Source: Candidatus Roizmanbacteria bacterium (GTDB lineage Bacteria; Patescibacteriota; Microgenomatia; UBA1406; GWC2-37-13). Taken from it: a DNA stretch of 7,199 bases. A program made the translations under genes and the position numbers. This document shows positions 1 through 5,517 of this stretch, one piece after another. The notes below the pieces were generated by a model that saw only the letters and a list, made by a program, of their open reading frames with translations, searched no databases and was not told where the DNA came from. The stretch spans positions 1 through 7,199 of the forward strand of contig JANLIS010000088.1 in assembly GCA_024653985.1 (NCBI GenBank). Direction: 5' to 3'. Position 1 is the stretch's first letter, and the number at the start of each line of letters is the position of its first letter.

Positions 1-362
1 GCGGCAATTCCCAAAAGAGGTAAAAGAAAAGCGCTACAGACAGAACAACCAGTTGCGGCCGCTGAAAAAAGCAACGAAGCAAAAGTCTGCAAAAAAGAAG
101 TCTTCGAAGTCTTTTTCTTTTCCTTAATTACTTCAAAAAGCATTGATACGGAAGCGCCGATTAAGACGGCGTTTACAATACTTAATACTATTTGGGACCA
201 GCTATAAAAGGCGGTATTTGATTGCCAAAAAGAATCCCAAGTTGTTTTTTGAATCAATAAGAAATAATAGAGTAGAAGAACGTTTAAGGCAATAAAAACT
301 GTCAAAGCCCAAGAATATGATTTTGAGAATGTTTTCTTTAGACCGATTTGTAATATTTTCAT
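1..362 (-). CDS. Membrane protein with intramembrane CxxC, C-terminus missing (runs off window)
   Basis: Reading the minus strand from the ATG at 362-360 gives 120 complete codons without a stop up to the window edge. The codon before the ATG is TAT, and before that TAG, so no earlier in-frame start exists. I see three hydrophobic segments: about residues 17-37, 57-78 and 91 to the edge. The third contains T-G-C106-S-V-C109 followed by a Pro and Gly (LLPLLG), which could be a metal- or thiol-active CxxC within a membrane helix. A lysine-rich loop (80-87) separates segments 2 and 3. I do not recognise the family. The gene has its own promoter with a perfect BlaI-type operator just 3' of the M56 protease gene, so it is probably the effector gene of the BlaI/M56 switch. 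No ribosome binding site is present and the mRNA is probably leaderless. Function unknown; membrane location and BlaI control are the supported parts. Confidence 0.75.
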   Translation of the reverse strand, partial: MKILQIGLKKTFSKSYSWALTVFIALNVLLLYYFLLIQKTTWDSFWQSNTAFYSWSQIVLSIVNAVLIGASVSMLFEVIKEKKKTSKTSFLQTFASLLFSAAATGCSVCSAFLLPLLGIA

Positions 363-363
363 A

Positions 364-380
364 TACTACATACTGTAGTA
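364..380. promoter_or_regulatory. BlaI/MecI-type operator
   Basis: The sequence TACTACATACTGTAGTA is a perfect inverted repeat: 7-bp arms TACTACA and TGTAGTA around a 3-bp spacer. BlaI/MecI-family repressors are known to bind dyads built on TACA/TGTA, and the arm here fits that family. A blaI gene lies about 800 bp away and carries a matching palindrome at its own promoter. A further single half-site, TGTAGTA on the minus strand at 414-408, overlaps the end of the M56 gene, but its partner arm is poor. Confidence 0.8.
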
Positions 381-400
381 GATTATTGTTTTATTGTCAA
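372..400 (-). promoter_or_regulatory. Promoter of the CxxC membrane protein gene
   Basis: On the minus strand a perfect -35 box TTGACA (400-395) is followed after exactly 17 nt by TACAGT (377-372) as -10 box. The predicted transcription start lies about 7 nt further on, within 2-3 nt of the ATG at 362, so the transcript should be leaderless. The TGA stop of the M56 gene (399-397) lies inside the -35 box. The -10 box lies inside the BlaI-type palindrome, so a bound repressor would block RNA polymerase. Confidence 0.7.
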
Positions 401-1200
401 CAGTGTTTACTACAATCGGTGTTTTTGAGGCAAACTAATGACTTTTGTTCTTGGTTCTTCGCTTGGGTCGTCTGCAAGGGAGAAAAGAAAAAGCCAGTCA
501 AAATAATTAAAGAAAACAGGCTTATTAAAATATTTTTTCGCTTGAAAGAAAAGTGAGCGTTTTTTTTACCGAACAAAGCATGGATACGGTTTTCGAAATG
601 TTCATAATTGGTAAAAGCGGAAGAATAATACAATAAGTAAGAGCTATTATTATTAAAATTCAATAATTTTTTAAAAGCCGAGGTCATCGGCTCTCTTTTC
701 TCCATTGTATTGACACCAAAATGATCGGCTTTAATTTCCCTTATTCTTGTCATATTTTCTAGAAAGTCCGAAAATAAAGGAAAAGGCAGGAACAACTGCT
801 TTATAAAGTTGAGTGTAATCAATAACATATTGTCATTCTTTAATAAGTGATACTTTTCGTGGAGGATGATCGCCTCCAATTCTTCGAAGTTCATCAACCG
901 AATGAGGGCGGTTGACAGATAGATCTCAGGACGGAAAAAACCGTAACAAAAAGCCAAAGGCTTTTTATCCGATACTATTTTGATTCTGCCGGAGAGCCCA
1001 TGTTTTTCGCTTAATTTTGTGATGGTCTTCGGTACCGGTCTTATAATCAATTTTCTTTCATAAAAGATTGTTCTCAGCAAAATCAAAATTACTTTTATAA
1101 ATGCCAAAAAAAGAATCACTCCAATGTAGGTTGATGGTCGATTAATAAGCCTCAAAGTATCAAGACAGAGACCGGCAATATGGCTAATGTTTAGATTCAT
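397..1200 (-). CDS. M56-family (BlaR1-type) membrane zinc metalloprotease with short Cys/His tail
   Basis: The predicted 267-residue protein starts at the ATG at 1200; a TTG at 1209 would add three residues. Neither has a Shine-Dalgarno, and both lie inside the end of blaI, so translation is probably coupled to it. The zinc site of M56 proteases is complete: HEKYH at 114-118 and the third ligand E155 in REIKADHFG. Hydrophobic segments lie at about 26-43, 124-143 and 224-240. In BlaR1 the protease faces the cytoplasm, is activated by an external sensor domain, and leads to loss of the BlaI repressor. Here no penicillin-binding sensor exists. After the last membrane segment only about 27 residues follow, ending in C257-x5-C263-S-K-H266-C267. 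By homology of topology this tail would be outside the membrane. I infer that it senses a metal or thiol-reactive signal. The protease identity is firm; the signal is a hypothesis. Confidence 0.88.
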   Translation of the reverse strand: MNLNISHIAGLCLDTLRLINRPSTYIGVILFLAFIKVILILLRTIFYERKLIIRPVPKTITKLSEKHGLSGRIKIVSDKKPLAFCYGFFRPEIYLSTALIRLMNFEELEAIILHEKYHLLKNDNMLLITLNFIKQLFLPFPLFSDFLENMTRIREIKADHFGVNTMEKREPMTSAFKKLLNFNNNSSYLLYYSSAFTNYEHFENRIHALFGKKNAHFSFKRKNILISLFSLIILTGFFFSPLQTTQAKNQEQKSLVCLKNTDCSKHC

Positions 1201-1564
1201 ATCGACCAAGAATTTTTAAGAGATATCGCTTTTTTTCTTTTGGTAGATTCTCTATACTTTCGGCAAAAGAACTGACGGCAATATCACCGAATGAGTTTAC
1301 TAAAGTTTTTATAAAATTTTTTGACAAAGTTTTAACGTAAGAGTCTTTGGAAATTTTCGGAAAGTACCAATAGCCATTTTTCTCGGTTTTTCTGCCAACC
1401 AAACCCTTGATAAATAATCTTTGCAGGATGGTGGCAACCGTCGTATAGGCAATAGATCTTTTCTTTTGAAGTGTCTGAACAATTTCCCTGATTAAACAGT
1501 TTTTGTTCTTCCAGACAACTTCCATGACTGATTGTTCAAGTTTACCTAATGCCCTCGCCTTCAT
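1184..1564 (-). CDS. blaI: BlaI/MecI/CopY-family transcriptional repressor
   Basis: This 126-residue protein has the usual length of BlaI/MecI. The N-terminal winged-helix domain (about 5-70) shows family patterns: LGKLEQSVMEVVWK, the recognition-helix region SIAYTTVATILQRL (37-50), and the wing GLVGRKTEKNGYWYFP (54-69). The C-terminal part (about 72-124) would form the dimerisation helices. The Cys-rich copper-binding tail of CopY (CxC..CxC) is absent, so copper would not be sensed directly. Relief through the partner protease is more likely. The M56 gene overlaps its 3' end by 17 bp from the ATG at 1200. The start ATG at 1564-1562 lies 9 nt after the -10 box and has no Shine-Dalgarno. A perfect operator in its own promoter indicates autorepression. 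Its likely regulon in this window is itself, the protease, and the CxxC membrane protein. Family assignment is solid; the link to a metal signal is inferred. Confidence 0.93.
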   Translation of the reverse strand: MKARALGKLEQSVMEVVWKNKNCLIREIVQTLQKKRSIAYTTVATILQRLFIKGLVGRKTEKNGYWYFPKISKDSYVKTLSKNFIKTLVNSFGDIAVSSFAESIENLPKEKKRYLLKILGRYESKH

Positions 1565-1565
1565 A

Positions 1566-1582
1566 TGCTACAAAGTGTAGCA
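1566..1582. promoter_or_regulatory. BlaI autoregulatory operator
   Basis: TGCTACAAAGTGTAGCA is a perfect 7-3-7 inverted repeat. It has the same arm length, spacer length and position over the -10 box as the palindrome at 364-380, and the arms differ at only one base (TGCTACA against TACTACA). Finding two such sites, each at a promoter and each 1 nt upstream of an ATG, next to a blaI gene is strong support for function. Confidence 0.82.
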
Positions 1583-1602
1583 ATAAGCCGACCAAAAAAC
1601 AA
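1574..1602 (-). promoter_or_regulatory. Promoter of the blaI-M56 operon
   Basis: On the minus strand, TTGTTT (1602-1597) and TACACT (1579-1574) are 17 nt apart. The -35 is weak (TTG only), but the -10 has the same position within the operator and the same 9-nt distance to the ATG as at the promoter 372-400. The predicted mRNA is leaderless. Confidence 0.55.
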
Positions 1603-1628
1603 CGTCCACTATACTTCGATCCTTTATA

Positions 1629-1910
1629 TTATTTTAAGTCTTTTTTTATTTCCTCAAATTGCTTTTTATCAATTTCTCCTTTGGCGTAACGTTCCTTTAG
1701 AATCTCAAGCGGAGAATTTTCTTTTTCATGTTCGTCATATTCATGATCGTGTCCGCACATATGTCCTCTTCCGTGGCTTCCCTTTATTAAGGAAATAACT
1801 ATCCAGGTGACAACGCCCCAAAAAATTAGCATGAATATCCATCCCATTCCAAATCCTCCCCAGCCCATCATATTGTTCCAGTTATCCCAATTTCCATAGT
1901 AACCCATCAT
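1629..1910 (-). CDS. Small membrane protein with His-rich linker and C-terminal SHOCT domain
   Basis: The protein has 93 residues from the ATG at 1910. This start is set by a strong Shine-Dalgarno (1919-1928); an upstream in-frame GTG at 1934 lies before that site and is unlikely. The N-terminus is rich in Gly, Trp, Asn and Met (MMGYYGNWDNWNNMMGWGG), with a single membrane helix at about 22-43. Next comes a His/Cys/acidic linker, HGRGHMCGHDHEYDEHE (46-62), with six His and one Cys. The C-terminus (about 66-92, SPLEILKERYAKGEIDKKQF) is a typical SHOCT motif, a short oligomerisation-type domain found at protein ends. It lies 121 bp after copA on the same strand, so it probably belongs to the copper operon, and the linker could bind copper or zinc. 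A TTGACA at 1978-1973 could be part of an own promoter, but no good -10 follows. Metal binding is inferred from composition only. Confidence 0.85.
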   Translation of the reverse strand: MMGYYGNWDNWNNMMGWGGFGMGWIFMLIFWGVVTWIVISLIKGSHGRGHMCGHDHEYDEHEKENSPLEILKERYAKGEIDKKQFEEIKKDLK

Positions 1911-1918
1911 ATAATTTT

Positions 1919-1928
1919 CACCTCCTTT
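1919..1928 (-). promoter_or_regulatory. Strong Shine-Dalgarno of the SHOCT gene
   Basis: AAAGGAGGTG on the minus strand ends 8 nt before the ATG at 1910. It decides the start of the SHOCT gene. It is the only strong Shine-Dalgarno I see in the window, which makes this gene unusual among its neighbours. Confidence 0.8.
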
Positions 1929-1985
1929 ATTCACATTTTACTTACTTGCTCGATAATTTTTCTAATAATTGTGTCAAACTCATTA

Positions 1986-2024
1986 TTATTTTTTCTTTCC
2001 GTGATCGCCGCATGATCCGCACAT
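1986..2024 (-). CDS. Possible 12-residue Cys/His micro-protein (MCGSCGDHGKKK)
   Basis: Seven nt after the copA stop codon, an ATG opens a 12-codon frame, MCGSCGDHGKKK, ending with TAA. It holds a CxxC plus a His in a glycine-rich context and a lysine tail, which looks like a minimal metal-binding peptide. There is no Shine-Dalgarno, so translation would depend on reinitiation after copA. The peptide echoes the CGHDHE stretch in the neighbouring SHOCT protein. Alternatives are a decayed remnant of a longer C-terminal metal-binding tail, or a chance frame. So short a frame cannot be judged from one sequence, hence the low confidence. Confidence 0.3.
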   Translation of the reverse strand: MCGSCGDHGKKK

Positions 2025-2031
2025 AGGTTTT

Positions 2032-4206
2032 TTATATATTTGCTTTTTTTAGAAAAAGCGAATTTGTAACTACTGAAATGCTTGAAAATGCCATTGCTCC
2101 TGAGGCTAAAATAGGGCTAATTAACCCTATTATTGCCACCGGTATCAAAACTACATTATACGCAAATGCCCAAAACAAATTTAGCTTGATTGTTCTCATT
2201 GTTTGCTTTGATAGTTTGATCGCCGATGTAACTGATTGTAGGTTCTTGTTGACAAGTGTTATCCCGGCCGCCTCAATAGCAACATCTGTGCCACTACCCA
2301 TAGCGATACCAATATTCGCAGCGGCTAGTGCTGGAGCATCGTTGATTCCATCTCCAACCATGGCAACAATCTTACCCTCTTTTTGAAATTTCTTAACTTC
2401 CCGTTCCTTATCTTGCGGCATAACTTCTGCAAGAACTTTTTTTATACCCAATTTTTCTCCGATCGCTCGAGCTGTTGCTTCATTATCTCCTGTTATCATA
2501 ACCGTCTCTATTCCCATTTTATTTAAGGATAAAATCGCTTCCAGACTACTTTCTTTAATTGTGTCGGCTATAGCGATTAACCCAGATAATTTTGAGTTAA
2601 TATAAACATAAACAACTGTTTTACCCTGATCTTTTAGCTTTTCACCGTCATCATATTTATCCGTAGCTAATAATTTACCTACATAGACTTTCTTTCCACT
2701 AACCATCCCTTCAACTCCCTGACCGGTGATCGATTTAAATCCTTCGACTTTGCTCAGGACAAGTTTTTTTTCCTCCGCTTTTTTTACAATTGCTTCTCCA
2801 AGAGGATGTTCAGAATTTTTTTCAATTGAAGCCACAAGTTGTATCAGGTCATTTTTATTTTTAATATTTGAAATAACGTCTGTAACTTCTGGTTTTCCTT
2901 TTGTTAATGTTCCAGTTTTATCAAAAATAATCGTATTGACCTTATGCGCGGTCTCTAAACTTTCCGCATCCTTTATCAATATTCCATGCTGAGCTCCAAT
3001 ACCGGTTCCAACCATTATCGCCGTTGGAGTTGCCAATCCCATTGCACATGGGCAGGCAATGATCAAAACGGAAATCGCCCTTAACATGGCATGAACAAAT
3101 ATGGGAGAGGAACCAAATACATACCAACCGACAAAAGTCCCAATCGCCAACATTATGACAATAGGAACAAAATAAGACGAAATGATATCGGCCAGTCGCT
3201 GGATTGGGGCTTTGCTTCCCTGTGCTTCTTCAACTAATTTTATTATCTGAGAAAGCAATGTATCTTTCCCTACTTTTGTTGCCTTGTAAATAAAGCTTCC
3301 GGACCTGTTCATGGTCGCTCCAATTACAGTATCACCTTTATACTTTGTGGAAGGCATACTTTCTCCTGTGACCATTGACTCATCAATTGCCGACTCCCCC
3401 TCGACTATGACACCATCAACTGGAATTTTTTCACCAGGTCTGACTCTTATCAGGTCTCCGACAACAACTTCATTAATCGAAATGTCTATTTCCTTTTTAT
3501 TACGAATTATTCTGGCTGTTTTTGCCTGCAGACCAATCAATTTTTTGATCGCTTCCCCAGTCCCCGCTTTTGCTTGAGCTTCTAAATAACGACCTAATAA
3601 TATCAGGCCGATAATAACAGTTGAAACGTCAAAGTAAGGCATGACCTCAATACCCAGGTCCATAAAAAATTTTGGAAAGAACGTCACAAATGTTGAATAT
3701 ATGAAGGCTACGGTGGTCCCGATCACTACAAGGGTATCCATATTAGCGATCCGATGACGGAGCGACGATATGGCAGCCTGATATAGGTCTCTTCCCGCCC
3801 AAAACTGAACTACAGTTGCCAAAACAAATTGAAAATTAAAGTTTTTGAAAATCTCTGGAGCAAAATTCATAATTCCTGGAAAGCTCCCCCAAACAATTAT
3901 AGCTCCGAGCGACAAACTGACAAAAACTTTGATCCTTAGATTTTTCAGTTCTTTAATTTTTTCTGTTTTTATCTTTTCATCTAACGATTCTTCAGATTCA
4001 AACATTGCTTGATAGCCAACTGATTTGATGGCGTCGGAAATTTTATTTTTTTCAACCTTTGAATCTGTTGTCAGGGTCGCCTTTCCAGAAGCCAAATTAA
4101 CGGCAGCATCGGTAACTCCAGGAATTGCTTTTAAAGCCTTCTCATTTGTATAAACGCACGAAGCGCAATGCATTCCCTTTATGGCAAAAGTTTGTTTTAT
4201 TTTCAT
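2032..4206 (-). CDS. copA: Copper-exporting P1B-type ATPase (CopA)
   Basis: This 724-residue ATPase pumps Cu(I) across the membrane at the cost of ATP. One N-terminal heavy-metal-associated domain (about 3-66) has the ligand motif GMHCASC (11-17). The transmembrane metal site is C385-P-C387, the Cu(I)/Ag(I)-type motif. The actuator loop has TGES at 280-283, the phosphorylated Asp is D429 in DKTGT, the HP motif is H467-P468 in SEHPLG, and the hinge is GDGIND at 618-623. No key residue is missing, and the length is normal for one HMA domain. The ATG at 4206 is chosen because it begins 1 nt after the stop of the cupredoxin gene and directly precedes the HMA domain; a TTG at 4218 would overlap that gene. 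There is no Shine-Dalgarno, so translation is probably coupled. An interspersed-repeat-like stretch lies in the nucleotide-binding domain (2741-2763). CsoR at the head of the operon supports copper as the substrate. Confidence 0.97.
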   Translation of the reverse strand: MKIKQTFAIKGMHCASCVYTNEKALKAIPGVTDAAVNLASGKATLTTDSKVEKNKISDAIKSVGYQAMFESEESLDEKIKTEKIKELKNLRIKVFVSLSLGAIIVWGSFPGIMNFAPEIFKNFNFQFVLATVVQFWAGRDLYQAAISSLRHRIANMDTLVVIGTTVAFIYSTFVTFFPKFFMDLGIEVMPYFDVSTVIIGLILLGRYLEAQAKAGTGEAIKKLIGLQAKTARIIRNKKEIDISINEVVVGDLIRVRPGEKIPVDGVIVEGESAIDESMVTGESMPSTKYKGDTVIGATMNRSGSFIYKATKVGKDTLLSQIIKLVEEAQGSKAPIQRLADIISSYFVPIVIMLAIGTFVGWYVFGSSPIFVHAMLRAISVLIIACPCAMGLATPTAIMVGTGIGAQHGILIKDAESLETAHKVNTIIFDKTGTLTKGKPEVTDVISNIKNKNDLIQLVASIEKNSEHPLGEAIVKKAEEKKLVLSKVEGFKSITGQGVEGMVSGKKVYVGKLLATDKYDDGEKLKDQGKTVVYVYINSKLSGLIAIADTIKESSLEAILSLNKMGIETVMITGDNEATARAIGEKLGIKKVLAEVMPQDKEREVKKFQKEGKIVAMVGDGINDAPALAAANIGIAMGSGTDVAIEAAGITLVNKNLQSVTSAIKLSKQTMRTIKLNLFWAFAYNVVLIPVAIIGLISPILASGAMAFSSISVVTNSLFLKKANI
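2741..2763 (-). repeat. Interspersed-repeat-like 23-bp stretch inside copA
   Basis: On the minus strand this stretch reads CTTGTCCTGAGC, then AAAGTCGAAGG, and encodes L-V-L-S-K-V-E-G. From memory, this sequence and its translations ([16 protein letters not shown] on the other strand) belong to a GC-richer short repeat scattered in many candidate-phylum and environmental bacterial genomes. It is richer in GC than the flanking DNA. It falls at the same position as the native L-x-L-x-x-V-E-x-F segment of CopA-type ATPases and does not seem to change the length. It may therefore be a conversion event or a chance likeness. Confidence 0.5.
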
Positions 4207-4207
4207 A

Positions 4208-4561
4208 TTATTCAACAATTAATTTTCCATGGAACATTCCCATTCCACAGGAAAAATCAAATTCTCCTTTTTTATTTGGATTAATTTCAATTTCAGTCTT
4301 TTCATTAAGCGGTAAAAATTTTCTAACTTTAAAATCCGCTATGATAACGTCTTCCAAACAAGCGCTGGAGTCTTTTCTTTCAAAGATTAGTTTGGTTGTT
4401 TGGCCATAGGGTATGGAGATCCGTTCCGGTTTATATCCACCATCAACTAAGATATTAATCGTTCCTTCCGCCTGAACTGTGTTAATTTTTTTCATAAAAA
4501 AGAACCAATAGGTAAATAAAATTGATAACAATCCGAAAATAAAAACAATTATTTTATCCAT
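4208..4561 (-). CDS. Membrane-anchored cupredoxin-like copper-binding protein
   Basis: The protein has 117 residues. An N-terminal hydrophobic segment (about 3-22) followed by MKK looks like a signal anchor or uncleaved signal. The rest is a cupredoxin-like beta domain: [23 protein letters not shown] (42-64) is the typical strand pattern, C68 lies in SSACLED, and the copper loop near the end is C105-G-M-G-M-F-H111-G. Cys105 and His111, with Met107/Met109 and possibly C68, are the likely copper ligands. The gene starts 3 nt after the ccdA stop, and its own stop is 1 nt before the copA ATG, so the three are one transcript. A role in receiving or holding copper outside the membrane, as partner of CopA, is inferred from context. 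The classical blue-copper spacing cannot be confirmed by eye. Cupredoxin family assignment is good; electron transfer rather than storage cannot be excluded. Confidence 0.85.
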   Translation of the reverse strand: MDKIIVFIFGLLSILFTYWFFFMKKINTVQAEGTINILVDGGYKPERISIPYGQTTKLIFERKDSSACLEDVIIADFKVRKFLPLNEKTEIEINPNKKGEFDFSCGMGMFHGKLIVE

Positions 4562-4564
4562 TTT

Positions 4565-5386
4565 TTATTTTTTGTTGATTACCAACTTATAAAATATAAA
4601 GATTATTGAAATAAATATCAATAGATCGAGGACAGGATTTTGGAAATATTTTGAAAGTTCAAAAACAAATAATCTTAATGATTTTGTGTATTTTTCCATC
4701 TGATACATCTGAATCTTATTCAATGCATCGAAGATTATTATCAAAATCCCGCTCGTTATAAAAATAAACGCACCTAAAAATTTAAAAATATTGTAAATTT
4801 TCTGACGGTTTGATCCGGAAATTTTTTCCGTCAGTTTTTCATAAAACAATGACATGATAAATAACGGAAAAACGATACCAAAAACATAGGCCGAGGAAAC
4901 TACTATGGCCTGGAAAGTGTTAGGCGCCAAACTGGTTAGGGTAACGGCGGCAAACAACACCGGTGCACAGCAGGAAGAAGAAAGTCCCGAAACTAAACCT
5001 AATGTAAAGACGGAAATAATATTAACCTTATTATCAAGTTTTGGTTGTTTAATTTTATTGAAAATTGAAAATTGAAAATTGAAAATTGGTCTGATAGTCA
5101 TTAGGCCCATAAATATCAAGAACAGTCCACCTATGAAATATATTAGTTGGTGAAATTGATCAAAGAAAAAAATAAATGCACGAAAACCTAAAGCAACCGG
5201 GATTAAAATAGATGCTAAGCCTAGAGCAAAGATCAACGTATAGAACATAACGTTTTTCCGTTCCTTGAAGATCGTTCCCAAATATGAAGGAAAGAGAAAA
5301 GTGATGCAGCAAGGAGCAAACAAAGCCAATGTACCGGCTAAAAATGAACCTGTCAAGGAAATTCCGAAGAAAAAATTATTATCCAT
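4565..5386 (-). CDS. ccdA: CcdA/DsbD-type transmembrane thiol-electron transporter
   Basis: The protein has 273 residues and is mostly hydrophobic. Proteins of this family carry reducing equivalents from cytosolic thioredoxin across the membrane. The two halves each bear a cysteine motif in a helix: FAPCC with C26-C27, and GLSSSCCAP with C139-C140. This matches the paired intramembrane Cys of CcdA, although both sites here are CC doublets. About six family helices are followed by an extra C-terminal helix (about 252-269). The loop at 102-110 (FNFQFSIFN) is encoded by a 7-bp tandem repeat and is probably an insertion. The ATG at 5386 is chosen because upstream in-frame codons, back to a TTG at 5440, are made of intergenic repeat sequence. 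Neighbours are a DUF1573 protein upstream and a cupredoxin downstream. No thioredoxin-like partner is encoded here. A role in keeping exported copper-site cysteines reduced is inferred. Confidence 0.85.
   Translation of the reverse strand: MDNNFFFGISLTGSFLAGTLALFAPCCITFLFPSYLGTIFKERKNVMFYTLIFALGLASILIPVALGFRAFIFFFDQFHQLIYFIGGLFLIFMGLMTIRPIFNFQFSIFNKIKQPKLDNKVNIISVFTLGLVSGLSSSCCAPVLFAAVTLTSLAPNTFQAIVVSSAYVFGIVFPLFIMSLFYEKLTEKISGSNRQKIYNIFKFLGAFIFITSGILIIIFDALNKIQMYQMEKYTKSLRLFVFELSKYFQNPVLDLLIFISIIFIFYKLVINKK
5057..5088 (-). repeat. 7-bp tandem repeat inside ccdA
   Basis: On the plus strand the unit AAAATTG is repeated four times in a row, preceded by a partial unit ATTG. Read on the coding strand it gives the peptide F-N-F-Q-F-S-I-F-N in a loop between membrane helices, and the frame stays open. 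I recall similar AATTGAA-type runs scattered through Candidate Phyla Radiation genomes. It is close in style to the AATTAGAA runs next to this gene. Confidence 0.85.
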
Positions 5387-5416
5387 AAAATTTCTAATTT
5401 CTAATTGATCTAATTG
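5387..5416. repeat. AATTAGAA-type repeat in the ccdA leader
   Basis: Directly upstream of the ccdA ATG the minus strand holds AATTAGATCAATTAGA followed by AATTAGAAATTTT, a degenerate 7-9 bp tandem. The 20 bp at 5387-5406 are the exact reverse complement of 6306-6325 in the csoR leader. The 20 bp at 5394-5413 are the exact reverse complement of 5483-5502. Confidence 0.75.
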
Positions 5417-5449
5417 ACCTAAAAAATTACCAAATCTCAAATCCTAATT

Positions 5450-5478
5450 AGTATAATTGGATGTCTGGTCATTGAAAA
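5450..5478 (-). promoter_or_regulatory. Possible internal promoter before ccdA
   Basis: On the minus strand, TTTTCA (5478-5473) and a good -10 box TATACT (5455-5450) are 17 nt apart, in the 131-bp gap between the DUF1573 gene and ccdA. The -35 is weak. It could support transcription of ccdA-cupredoxin-copA independently of the csoR promoter. No operator is visible at it. Confidence 0.35.
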
Positions 5479-5482
5479 TTAT

Positions 5483-5512
5483 TTAGATCAATTAGAAATT
5501 AGGTTAATTAGG
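5483..5512. repeat. AATTAGAA/AATTAGG repeat, inverted copy
   Basis: The plus strand holds TTAGATCAATTAGAAATTAG (5483-5502), then GTTAATTAGG. The first 20 bp are a perfect reverse complement of 5394-5413, 69 bp away. In RNA the two could pair into a 20-bp stem, but opposite copies of one scattered repeat family explain the pattern equally well. Confidence 0.75.
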
Positions 5513-5517
5513 TTAAT

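Noticed and set aside
317..556. Plus-strand open frame of 79 codons
   Set aside because: It lies opposite the end of the M56 gene and the BlaI operator region, and the peptide has no family features.
1184..1564. Assignment of the repressor as CopY
   Set aside because: The Cys-rich copper-binding C-terminus of CopY is missing and an M56 protease partner overlaps the gene, so BlaI is the better name.
1565..1798. Plus-strand open frame of 77 codons starting in the blaI promoter
   Set aside because: It overlaps the operator and the SHOCT gene on the other strand; the SHOCT frame has a clear domain and a Shine-Dalgarno.
1942..1983. 13-codon frame MSLTQLLEKLSSK between the micro-ORF and the SHOCT gene
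   Set aside because: It has no Shine-Dalgarno and no metal or other motif; a frame this short is expected by chance.
2078..3577. Several open frames on either strand inside copA (2078-2386, 2726-2992, 2942-3127, 3311-3577)
   Set aside because: All are shadows of copA, which has every P1B-type ATPase motif in the correct order.
4125..4409. Plus-strand open frame of 94 codons
   Set aside because: It is antisense to the start of copA and the cupredoxin gene, with no recognisable features.
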